A stretch of 10,872 nt of DNA from Sulfurivirga caldicuralii. GTDB lineage: Bacteria; Pseudomonadota; Gammaproteobacteria; Thiomicrospirales; Thiomicrospiraceae. Every line of letters starts with the position of its first letter. The first letter of the stretch is position 1. A program made the position numbers and the translations under genes. Below, piece by piece: positions 1-6,888 of the stretch. The notes under the pieces were generated by a model. The model saw only the letters and a program-made list of their open reading frames with translations, was not told the DNA's origin and ran no database searches. The stretch covers positions 1 to 10,872 of the forward strand of contig DQVN01000013.1 of the NCBI GenBank assembly GCA_015661715.1, in the 5' to 3' direction.

Positions 1-22
1 AATGCAGAGAGAGATTGAAGCC

Positions 23-1579
23 ATGAGCGACAAAGAACGTTTGATTATTTTCGACACCACCTTGCGCGATGGGGAGCAAAGCCCGGGTGCATCCATGACT
101 AAAGAAGAGAAGGTGCGCATCGCCAAACAACTGGAAAAGTTGCGGGTGGATGTGATCGAAGCGGGCTTTCCCGCTGCCAGCCCAGGGGACTTTGAAGCGG
201 TGCAGGCGGTGGCTGAGGTGGTGCAGGACAGTACCGTCTGCGGTTTGGCCCGCGCGGTGGAGAATGATATCGTCAAGGCGGGTGAGGCCATTCGCCCCGC
301 CACCAGCGGACGCATTCACACTTTCATCGCCACCTCGCCGATACACATGGAGAAGAAGCTGCGCATGAGTCCCGATGAGGTGGTGGAACGGGCTGTCTGG
401 GCGGTGAAACGGGCGCGGGATTTCACCGATAATGTGGAGTTTTCACCGGAGGATGCCGGCCGTTCCGAATTGGATTTTCTCTGCCGCATCCTCGAGGCGG
501 TGATCGATGCCGGCGCCACCACCATCAATATCCCGGATACCGTGGGCTATAACGTGCCGGAACAGTTCGGCGCCTTGTTCAAGCAACTGATCGAGCGCAT
601 TCCCAACTCGGACAAAGCCATCTTTTCTGCCCACTGCCACAATGATCTGGGGTTGGCGGTGGCCAACTCCCTGGCGGCAGTGTGCAATGGCGCCCGTCAG
701 GTAGAGTGCACCATCAACGGATTGGGGGAGCGCGCCGGGAATACGGCGCTGGAAGAGGTGGTCATGGCCGTGCGCGTGCGCCAGGATTACTTCCCGGTGG
801 ATACGCGCATCAATACGCGGGAGATTCTGGCCACCTCGCGGCTGGTGTCCAGCATCACCGGCTTTCCGGTGCAGCCCAATAAGGCGATTGTGGGGGCCAA
901 TGCCTTCGCCCATGAATCGGGAATCCATCAGGATGGGGTGCTCAAGCACCGGGAGACCTATGAGATCATGCGCGCTGAGGATGTGGGCTGGAGCGCCAAC
1001 AAGATGGTGTTGGGCAAGCACTCCGGACGCAACGCTTTCCGTACCCGCATGCAGGAATTGGGCATTGAGTTCGATACTGAGGAGGCGTTGAACGAGGCGT
1101 TCATGCGCTTTAAGGAGTTGGCCGACCGCAAGCACGAGATCTATGATGAAGATCTGATTGCCCTGGCCACGGATGCAGCCAATCAGATTATGGAGAATGA
1201 GCGCTATCGGCTGGTGAGCCTGCATGTGTGCTCTGAAACCGGAGAGACACCCGTGTGCGAACTGACCCTGTGGATCGACGGTGAGGAGCATAAAGCCAAA
1301 GAGGCTGGCGGCGGCGTGGTGGATGCCACCTTCAAGGCTATCGAGTGTCTGGTCAATTCCGGCGCGGAGTTGAAGCTCTATTCGGTGAGCAATGTGACCA
1401 ATGGCACCGACTCGCAGGCGGAGACCATGGTGCGGCTGGAAAAGGCCGGGCGCATCGTCAATGGCCAGGGGGCGGATATGGACATCATTATCGCCTCCGC
1501 CAAGGCGTACATTAATGCCTTGAACAAGTTGTGCGGCCCCGATGACCGTGCCCACCCGCAGCGGGAGGCCGATGTCTGA
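23..1579 (+). CDS. leuA: 2-isopropylmalate synthase
   Basis: Catalyses condensation of acetyl-CoA with 2-oxoisovalerate to 2-isopropylmalate, the first committed step of leucine synthesis in the cytoplasm. From the ATG at 23 the protein is 518 residues, the usual length for bacterial LeuA. The N-terminal TIM barrel carries [16 protein letters not shown] (residues 10-25), with D11 as metal ligand; HCHND (204-208) supplies the two metal-binding histidines and GERAGN (235-240) the Asn ligand. GKHSGRNAF (331-339) marks the linker subdomain, and roughly residues 395-505 form the LeuA regulatory domain that binds leucine for feedback inhibition. The in-frame ATG at 2 would add seven residues with no family support; the ATG at 23 gives the conserved MSD...RLIIFDTT start and has a purine-rich GAGAG stretch upstream, although the upstream region is cut by the window edge. 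The stop overlaps the next start by 8 bases, suggesting cotranscription. Identification is very secure. Confidence 0.97.
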   Translation: MSDKERLIIFDTTLRDGEQSPGASMTKEEKVRIAKQLEKLRVDVIEAGFPAASPGDFEAVQAVAEVVQDSTVCGLARAVENDIVKAGEAIRPATSGRIHTFIATSPIHMEKKLRMSPDEVVERAVWAVKRARDFTDNVEFSPEDAGRSELDFLCRILEAVIDAGATTINIPDTVGYNVPEQFGALFKQLIERIPNSDKAIFSAHCHNDLGLAVANSLAAVCNGARQVECTINGLGERAGNTALEEVVMAVRVRQDYFPVDTRINTREILATSRLVSSITGFPVQPNKAIVGANAFAHESGIHQDGVLKHRETYEIMRAEDVGWSANKMVLGKHSGRNAFRTRMQELGIEFDTEEALNEAFMRFKELADRKHEIYDEDLIALATDAANQIMENERYRLVSLHVCSETGETPVCELTLWIDGEEHKAKEAGGGVVDATFKAIECLVNSGAELKLYSVSNVTNGTDSQAETMVRLEKAGRIVNGQGADMDIIIASAKAYINALNKLCGPDDRAHPQREADV

Positions 1580-2033
1580 TAAGCTGAACACCGCCCTGCT
1601 GTTGCAGTGGGGGGTGCCCGTGTGGCGGCTGCGCCAGGGGGGTCCCCCGAAAATTTTGGCGCCCGCCGCGCGCGCGATTTCACCAGCTGATCGGCAGGAA
1701 AACCGCCCTGAAAATATGTCTATGGATGTGTTTCAGGGCTTTTTTGTGCCGGATCAGTTGAATCCGGAAGCACAGAGGCTGCTTGCCAATATCGTGCGCG
1801 TATTTCCTCAGTTGCATCCCCGGTATGGCTTTTCTCAAGCTGAGCCGCTGTTACAGGCTGTATCAGGTTGGGCGGTCGTCTTTGGCGAGCCGGATTGGCT
1901 TCAAGATCTGCCGCCGCAGACCGTTAACCTGATTCAGTTGGCGGATTTGCAGCAGATGTTGAGGGCACCCACATTGAAAAGGCAGGCCTATTTTCAGTTG
2001 TTAGACTGGTTTCATACCCATGCTGTCGAGTAG
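1572..2033 (+). CDS. holD: putative DNA polymerase III psi subunit (HolD-like)
   Basis: Encodes a 153-residue protein that I read as a divergent psi subunit, the small clamp-loader protein that links chi/SSB to the gamma complex. Seen in sequence: near the N terminus [12 protein letters not shown] resembles psi's LQQLGITQWSLRR, the segment that contacts the clamp loader. The middle has an alternating strand/helix pattern including WAVVFGE, and the C terminus [20 protein letters not shown] resembles psi's DLRANPTARAALWQQI. Length fits (E. coli psi is 137 residues). The ATG at 1572 lies inside the last codons of leuA; GGGAGG at 1563-1568 is only 3 bases from it, rather close for a ribosome site. 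An upstream start at 1542 would add ten unconserved residues. Usual neighbours such as rimI are absent. Residues about 24-45 are coded by an odd GC-rich stretch and align poorly. psi diverges fast, so this remains a pattern match, not a proven assignment. Confidence 0.5.
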   Translation: MSDKLNTALLLQWGVPVWRLRQGGPPKILAPAARAISPADRQENRPENMSMDVFQGFFVPDQLNPEAQRLLANIVRVFPQLHPRYGFSQAEPLLQAVSGWAVVFGEPDWLQDLPPQTVNLIQLADLQQMLRAPTLKRQAYFQLLDWFHTHAVE

Positions 2034-2325
2034 GCGTGTCCATGTCCCTGCCGAATAAATTGGTTTTGATGTATCACAGTGTCTCGGGGCCGACTCCTGC
2101 GGTCATCGGCAGTGTACCTGTCTCTCTGGTGCATTTTCAGCGTCAAATCGCCCTGTTGCGCAGGCTGGGTTATACCTTTTGCACCCTGGATGAGTTGGCC
2201 CAGACCCCTGAAGGGCGTCAGGTAGCGATTACGGCTGATGATGGGACGGTAGATTGGGTCGAGAATGTGCTGCCCTATTGTGAAGCGGAGGGGATTCCCA
2301 CGCTGACGGCGGTCATGACCGGGGT

Positions 2326-2331
2326 GGGGGG
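2326..2331 (+). other. frameshift site 1 in deacetylase gene (G6 run)
   Basis: A run of six G. With five G the reading would be V-G-D-P-P-V-W-P-L-A-H-V-L-Q, joining the N-terminal frame to the middle frame without a stop. As it stands, the N-terminal frame ends at the TGA at 2384-2386. An alternative position for the extra base is the TTT at 2348-2350. Confidence 0.65.
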
Positions 2332-2503
2332 ATCCGCCGGTATGGCCTTTGGCCCATGTGCTTCAGGTGGTATTGGCGCTGCGTGAGCCTTTCCTGTTGC
2401 AGCGGTTGGCTGAGCGGTTGGCGCAACCGTTAACCGAGGCGCAAAGCGCCTATGTGGAACAGGTGTATGCTTATGAATCTTCACCGGTGCGCCGTTTGAT
2501 AAA

Positions 2504-2507
2504 GGGG
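2504..2507 (+). other. frameshift site 2 in deacetylase gene (G4 run)
   Basis: A run of four G. With five G the reading would be R-L-I-K-G-A-C-N-L-I-L-P-E-P, restoring the original frame into the C-terminal part of the deacetylase. As it stands, the middle frame ends at the TGA at 2547-2549. The shift is opposite in sign to that at 2326-2331. Confidence 0.65.
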
Positions 2508-2937
2508 CGTGCAATCTTATTTTACCGGAACCCTGTGTGTGGGAGATGATCTCACCCTTGTCGGATCAGGAAGTGGCGGCGCTGCAACAGCGGTTTGCCC
2601 ACTGGTCGGCTTATCAGAGGTTTAGCCAGGCTTATCTTGCACCCCATACCCATGGTCATCGCCCGTTTGCGGGGGATGTGGCGGCTTATGTGCAGACTGA
2701 GGTCATGGTAAGTCAGCACTGCTTGGCGCAGAAGGGGTTACGCATATTGCCCTGGTTCGTCTTGCCAATGAAACCCAAATTTGGCGCTGCCATGAATGCA
2801 TTGGTGGATGCTTTGAAACAGGCAGGCTTTAAGGGAATGCTCACTTCCTCCAGTGGCTTCTGGAATGGCCGGGATTTTATTGTGCCGCGGTTGGATGGGG
2901 CGTGTCAGTTGGAGAAGGTCTTGGAGGTGGCGCAGTC

Positions 2938-4425
2938 ATGGCGGGCCTGATTGGACATTTTCTGGCACAGGTGCAGGCGAGGGCGGATCGCCCGGCCGTG
3001 ATTTTCCGTGATCAGGTGGTGACTTATCAGCAGATGGTGCAGCAGGTGGCATCGGTGCAGGCGCAGTTGCAGGCGGCCGGTATTCGCCGCGGAGACCGCT
3101 GTGTGGTGCAGTTGCCCAATGGCATCACCTTTGCCGTTTTGCTGCTGGCTGCCAGTGCAATGGGCATTACCTTGGCGCCGGTGGCCACCTCTTTGCAGGC
3201 TCCGGGTGTGCGTCAGGCGCTGCAGCGCTGTCAGACCCGTTGGTGGCTGACCTATCCGCAACAGCAGTTGGCTGTACCCGAAAGCCTGCGGGTGGATCTG
3301 ACCTTGTCGGCGGCGGAGTGCAGTTTTGCTCAGGCGCAGACAAGGTTGCAGGCGCAGGCAGATGAGGTGGATGAGCAGGCACCGTTTATTTTGACCTTGA
3401 CGTCAGGCTCTACAGGCGCGCCTAAGCCGATCACCCTGTCTCAGGCGGTCAAGTGGCAACGGATTAACCTGGGTGCGATGCAGGCCTATGGTCTGCAACC
3501 AGGGGAACGGGTATTGGTGGCCTCGCCCATGTATCACTCTTTGGCATTGCGTTTGACCCTGTTGCCTCTGGTAACCGGTGGAACAGCGGTGATTTTGCCC
3601 CACTTTTCTACCCAGGCCTGGTTGGCGGCGGTATCAAAGCATCAGGTTACGTTCACTTTGGCGGTTTCCGTGCATTTGGCGCGTTTGGCACCTTTATTGC
3701 AAGCGCACCAGGAGGCGGTGCGCACTATGCATACGCTGGTTTCTTCTTCAGCCCCCTTGGATGGTGCGGTGCGGGATCAGTGGTTACGCTGGTTTCCCGG
3801 GGCGTTGCATGAGTGTTATGGCACATCTGAGACAGGAATTGCCACGAATATCAGGCTGGACACCCTGTCTGCTGAAGCTGCAGTCGGGCAGGTGGGCTGG
3901 CCTTTGCCTCAGGTGAAGGTCAAAATCGTCAATGACAAGGGGGATGCTGTGCCACCGGGGGAGATCGGGCAGATTGCGCTGCAAACCCCCATGATTTTTG
4001 CCGGTTATTATGGCTTGCCGGAGGAAACCGCCGCTGCGTTTGATGCTCAAGGCTATTTCCTCACCGGTGATCTGGGCCGCTTGGATGCGCAGGGATGTCT
4101 GTACTATGTGGGGCGGTGCAAAGAGGTGATCATGGTTGGTGGGATCAATGTCTACCCTCAAGATATTGAGTCTGTGCTGCAGGCTTATCCCGGCGTCCGG
4201 GAAGTAGCGGTGGTCGGACAGCCGGATGAGCGTTGGGGGGAGCAGGTGGTGGCCTATCTGGTGGCTGAAGATGGGAAACGGCTGGATGAGTGGTCGCTGC
4301 GCAGTTGGTGTATGCAACAATTGGCCGACTTTCAGCAGCCACGCCGTTTTATTTTCCTGGCGGCCTTGCCCCGTAATGCTTTGGGGAAGGTGGATCGACG
4401 GCGTTTACAGGCCGAAGAGGTGTAG
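2938..4425 (+). CDS. acyl-AMP ligase / acyl-CoA synthetase family (AMP-binding)
   Basis: A 495-residue ANL-superfamily adenylating enzyme that activates a carboxylic acid with ATP and passes it to a thiol, either CoA or a carrier protein. Motifs are complete: phosphate-binding TLTSGSTGAPKP (153-164), YGTSETG (294-300), YFLTGDLGRLD (373-383), the hinge region GRCKEVIMVGGINVYPQDIE (392-411) and the C-terminal catalytic lysine in RNALGKVDR (K484). Length is typical of the standalone enzymes. The ATG at 2938 has GGAGG ten bases upstream and overlaps the deacetylase end by 13 bases; an upstream start at 2902 would add 12 low-complexity residues. It is followed after 2 bases by the oxidoreductase gene. 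The free acyl carrier protein gene three positions along makes loading of that carrier the likeliest job, by inference. The acyl substrate cannot be read from the sequence. Confidence 0.92.
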   Translation: MAGLIGHFLAQVQARADRPAVIFRDQVVTYQQMVQQVASVQAQLQAAGIRRGDRCVVQLPNGITFAVLLLAASAMGITLAPVATSLQAPGVRQALQRCQTRWWLTYPQQQLAVPESLRVDLTLSAAECSFAQAQTRLQAQADEVDEQAPFILTLTSGSTGAPKPITLSQAVKWQRINLGAMQAYGLQPGERVLVASPMYHSLALRLTLLPLVTGGTAVILPHFSTQAWLAAVSKHQVTFTLAVSVHLARLAPLLQAHQEAVRTMHTLVSSSAPLDGAVRDQWLRWFPGALHECYGTSETGIATNIRLDTLSAEAAVGQVGWPLPQVKVKIVNDKGDAVPPGEIGQIALQTPMIFAGYYGLPEETAAAFDAQGYFLTGDLGRLDAQGCLYYVGRCKEVIMVGGINVYPQDIESVLQAYPGVREVAVVGQPDERWGEQVVAYLVAEDGKRLDEWSLRSWCMQQLADFQQPRRFIFLAALPRNALGKVDRRRLQAEEV

Positions 4426-4427
4426 AG

Positions 4428-5582
4428 ATGTCGCTGCAAGAGACGGAGCTGTGGCAGCAACAGCCGCCGTTGAAACTGGCCTTTATCGGCGGCGGGGTGA
4501 ACTCAGCCATAGGGCAGACTCACTTTGCCGCCAGCCAGTTGGACGGACGCTGGCAGGTGGTGGGGGGCGCCTTTTCCCGTTGTGATACTCAGTGCCGTCA
4601 GACAATCCAGGCGTGGAATCTGCAGCCCCGTTTTTTGTATACCGACTGGCGGACGATGTTGGATGATCCGGACTTTGAGGTGGATGCTGTGGCGGTGTTG
4701 ACGCCCACACCGGATCATTATGAGGTGTTGCTGGCGCTGTTGGCACGGCAGATTCCCATTATCTGTGAGAAGGCGCTGGTGCAGAATCTGGCGGAAGCCG
4801 AGACGCTCGCCGCCCAGTTTGATCCAGCCCGTCACTTTTTGGCGGTCACCTATAACTACAGCGGTTATCCCATGGTGCGGGAATTACGCCATTGGATCAG
4901 CCAGGGACGGTTGGGCCAGTTGTTGCATATAGAGTTGGAGATGCCCCAGGAAGGTTTCCTGCGGCCGCTGAAGGTTGATGATCGCATTATCCCGCCCCAG
5001 TCGTGGCGGCGGCAGGATGGCCAGATTCCCACCATCTGTCTGGATTTGGGGGTGCATCTACATCACCTGGCCCGCTTTGTGGGGGATTTGGTACCTGAGG
5101 CGGTGATGGCGGAGATGGCCAGTTTCAGCCAATGGGGGGTCATCGACCATGTGCAGGCGCTGGTGCGTTTTACGGGCGGTACGCGTGGGGGCATGTGGTT
5201 CAGCAAGGTGGCCCTGGGGCATCGTAATGGTTTGCGGCTGCGCGTCTATGGCAGCGAGGGCAGTGCGCACTGGTACCAGATGGCACCGGAAAATCTGACC
5301 GTCCACTGGGCGGATGGACGGATTGAACAGGTGGATCGCAGCGGTAAAGTATCGGTGGCGGGCCAAAGGCGGTATATGCGTATGAAACCGGGGCATCCGG
5401 CCGGCTTTGTGGAGGCCTTTGCCAATCTGTATTGGGATCTGGCCGATGCGCTATGGCAATGGCGCCAGGATGGACACATGGATCATCCTTATGTCTATGG
5501 GCTGGATCATGCCTGGGAAGGATTGCGTCTATGGACGGCGGCCAGGCGTTCTTTTGCATCGGGACAATGGGAGACGGTATGA
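4428..5582 (+). CDS. Gfo/Idh/MocA family NAD(P)-dependent oxidoreductase
   Basis: A 384-residue dehydrogenase of the family that oxidises or reduces sugar hydroxyl/keto groups, often on nucleotide sugars. The Rossmann start KLAFIGGGVNSAIGQTHF (residues 16-33) supplies the dinucleotide-binding glycines. AVLTPTPDHYEV (89-100) is the usual strand after the fold. IICEKA (111-116) holds the conserved Glu-Lys pair (E114, K115), with Ala where most members have Pro. The C-terminal domain has CLDLGVHLHHLARF (204-217), matching the active-site D-x-G-x-H signature. ATG at 4428 has GAAGAGG seven bases upstream. The stop overlaps the carrier protein start as ATGA, so the two are translationally coupled. 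In this setting a nucleotide-sugar 3-dehydrogenase or similar sugar-modifying role is reasonable, but the substrate is unknown. Confidence 0.9.
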   Translation: MSLQETELWQQQPPLKLAFIGGGVNSAIGQTHFAASQLDGRWQVVGGAFSRCDTQCRQTIQAWNLQPRFLYTDWRTMLDDPDFEVDAVAVLTPTPDHYEVLLALLARQIPIICEKALVQNLAEAETLAAQFDPARHFLAVTYNYSGYPMVRELRHWISQGRLGQLLHIELEMPQEGFLRPLKVDDRIIPPQSWRRQDGQIPTICLDLGVHLHHLARFVGDLVPEAVMAEMASFSQWGVIDHVQALVRFTGGTRGGMWFSKVALGHRNGLRLRVYGSEGSAHWYQMAPENLTVHWADGRIEQVDRSGKVSVAGQRRYMRMKPGHPAGFVEAFANLYWDLADALWQWRQDGHMDHPYVYGLDHAWEGLRLWTAARRSFASGQWETV

Positions 5583-5827
5583 CACAGCAGCAGATGGTGG
5601 CGTGGTTGAGGCAGTGGGTGGCCCAGCATCAGCAGGTGCCAATCGAGCAGGTGGATATGGATGCAGATCTCTTTGCTCAGGGGTATGTGGATTCACTGGG
5701 TATCTGGCGCATGGTGTTTGAATTGAGCCAACAGTTGAACCGACCATTGGATATGGATGCGCTGTTGCAAGGGGAAGATGCCTTAAGTATTTGCGAGTTG
5801 GCAAAGCGTATCGAGGCGGCGCTGTGA
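5579..5827 (+). CDS. acyl carrier protein (standalone)
   Basis: An 82-residue acidic protein with the four-helix carrier pattern. The phosphopantetheine attachment motif is YVDSLGIWRMVFEL, with Ser39 (codon 5693-5695) in Asp-Ser-Leu. Upstream DADLFAQG and downstream helices ending AKRIEAAL fit the ACP family in order and length. It differs clearly from a fatty-acid AcpP, which carries GADSLD and is strongly acidic after the serine, so it is probably a dedicated carrier. The gene starts in an ATGA overlap with the oxidoreductase and ends in a GTGA overlap with the acyltransferase-like gene. By inference it carries an acyl group loaded by the AMP ligase and presents it to the GNAT-like protein. 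No phosphopantetheinyl transferase is in the window, so a chromosomal one must act on it. Confidence 0.88.
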   Translation: MTQQQMVAWLRQWVAQHQQVPIEQVDMDADLFAQGYVDSLGIWRMVFELSQQLNRPLDMDALLQGEDALSICELAKRIEAAL

Positions 5828-6888
5828 GCCAGGTGCGTTTTCGTATTGCCCACCTTGAAGATATTGAACGGCTGATGGCGTTTATGGGGCGGCATTGGCG
5901 GCAGGGGCATGTGCTCTCCCGCAGGCGGGATATGTGGGCGTGGGAATTTGGCTTTCATACCTTGGCGCCGGATCTTATCAATGTGGCGGTGGCGGAGCAG
6001 GATGATGCCCTGGTGGGGATTTTTGGCTGGATGCCCTACAACCAACGCCCGATCCCTGATTTGGCCGGATCCTTGTGGAAAGTGGTGGATGATGTGCAGG
6101 CGCAGGCGCCCATGTTGGGGTTGAAACTGCGCCGGTATGTGATGGAGCAGGTGCCTCACCGCTTTTTTGCCGCCCCTGGCGCGGGTCCGCAGACGCGGCC
6201 GATCTATGGTTTGTTGGGCATGCAGTGGCAGCGGATGCAGCAGTTCTATCGTATCAATCCGGCGATGACCGCCTTTGAGCTGCTGCAGAATGTCGACCCG
6301 GAGATCACGGGGCAGGCTGGGGCAGCGCTGCCGCAGGCGCGCTTAGAACCTGTGGAATCCATAGACCAGTTGCATGATCTGCCCTGGCACCAGTGGCACA
6401 ACCTGTGGCCTTATCGGGATGCGGCCTATATCCGCTGGCGTTTTTGGGACTATCCGTTTGCCGACTATGATTTGTGGATGGCCTATGGAAAGGATAATAC
6501 GCCATCCCATCTGTTGGTGACGCGGACTCAATGCGTGGGTGTGCGCTGCGCTTTGAGAATTGTTACCATTTTAGGTCATCCTGAGGGCCTGGCTCCGGCA
6601 TTGGTGGCGCTGTTTACGCATCAGGTCAAAGGCCGCGCACGCATCGAGTATATGGATTGCATTTGCCACGGCGTGCCAGCGTCGGTTTTTTCCCAGGCCG
6701 GGATGGCGGCGGTGGATTTTGATCAGCCGGATGCAGGTGTTGTGGTGCCGAATTATTTTGAACCCTTCTGTGCGCGGAAGGTACCGGTTTATTGTGTGGC
6801 GGATCCGCTGCCAGAGGGGGTGCGCTATGTGCAATATAAGGGGGATGGTGATCAGGATCGCCCTAATCTGCTGGAAGAGGAAGCATGA
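5824..6888 (+). CDS. GNAT-like acyltransferase of sugar-modification clusters
   Basis: A 354-residue protein starting at the GTG at 5824, which overlaps the carrier stop as GTGA and has GAGG seven bases upstream; a longer start at 5791 lacks support. The N-terminal half resembles a GNAT fold: VRFRIAHLEDIERLMAFM, then HWRQGHVLSRR (24-34) and a Trp-rich W38/W40 segment, then a strand pair INVAVAEQDDALVGIFGWMP. The second half has YIRWRF (202-207) followed by a Pro-Phe/Tyr-rich stretch and ends in VQYKGDGDQDRPN (336-348). From memory, this architecture recurs in unnamed GNAT-like proteins of surface-polysaccharide and nonulosonate loci. Given the neighbouring carrier protein and ligase, transfer of the carrier-bound acyl group to an amino or hydroxy sugar is the natural inference. 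The acyl donor could instead be a CoA ester. No membrane segment or signal peptide is visible. Confidence 0.6.
   Translation: MSQVRFRIAHLEDIERLMAFMGRHWRQGHVLSRRRDMWAWEFGFHTLAPDLINVAVAEQDDALVGIFGWMPYNQRPIPDLAGSLWKVVDDVQAQAPMLGLKLRRYVMEQVPHRFFAAPGAGPQTRPIYGLLGMQWQRMQQFYRINPAMTAFELLQNVDPEITGQAGAALPQARLEPVESIDQLHDLPWHQWHNLWPYRDAAYIRWRFWDYPFADYDLWMAYGKDNTPSHLLVTRTQCVGVRCALRIVTILGHPEGLAPALVALFTHQVKGRARIEYMDCICHGVPASVFSQAGMAAVDFDQPDAGVVVPNYFEPFCARKVPVYCVADPLPEGVRYVQYKGDGDQDRPNLLEEEA

Larger units (their letters stand above)
2042..2950 (+). pseudogene. polysaccharide deacetylase (NodB fold), interrupted by two frameshifts
   Basis: Carbohydrate esterase 4 / NodB-type proteins remove N-acetyl groups from amino sugars using a metal bound by Asp-His-His. 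Frame one (2042-2330) opens with KLVLMYHSVSGP and contains ITADDGTVDW (residues 63-72), the counterpart of the catalytic TFDDG motif. The frame then meets a TGA at 2384. Homology-like coding continues in a second frame (2331-2507, WPLAHVLQVVLALREP, ending RRLIKG) that stops at 2547, and then returns to the first frame (2508-2950) with HTHGHRPF, the HxxxH metal motif at 2645-2659. Removing one G from the run at 2326-2331 and adding one to the run at 2504-2507 gives an uninterrupted 302-residue protein. Both changes lie in homopolymers, so sequencing error and true decay are both possible. The ATG at 2042 has GAGTAGG seven bases upstream; a GTG at 2036 is the alternative. The end overlaps the ligase gene by 13 bases. 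Confidence 0.8.

Noticed and set aside
443..1591. A 382-codon open frame on the - strand within leuA
   Set aside because: It is the antisense shadow of a very well conserved leuA; the composition is rich in His, Gly and Arg as expected from a mirrored frame and no family motif is seen.
1975..2040. Possible internal promoter before the deacetylase gene
   Set aside because: TTGAAA is present but no -10 box lies at acceptable spacing.
2042..2950. Programmed frameshifting in the deacetylase gene
   Set aside because: Neither site has a recognisable slippery heptamer in the right phase, and two shifts of opposite sign would be needed; homopolymer indels explain it more simply.
3784..4320. A 178-codon - strand frame opposite the AMP ligase
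   Set aside because: It covers the best conserved ligase motifs on the other strand and has no motif of its own.
5407..5721. Alternative + strand frames across the oxidoreductase/carrier junction
   Set aside because: They conflict with the clear ATGA overlap of two recognisable genes.
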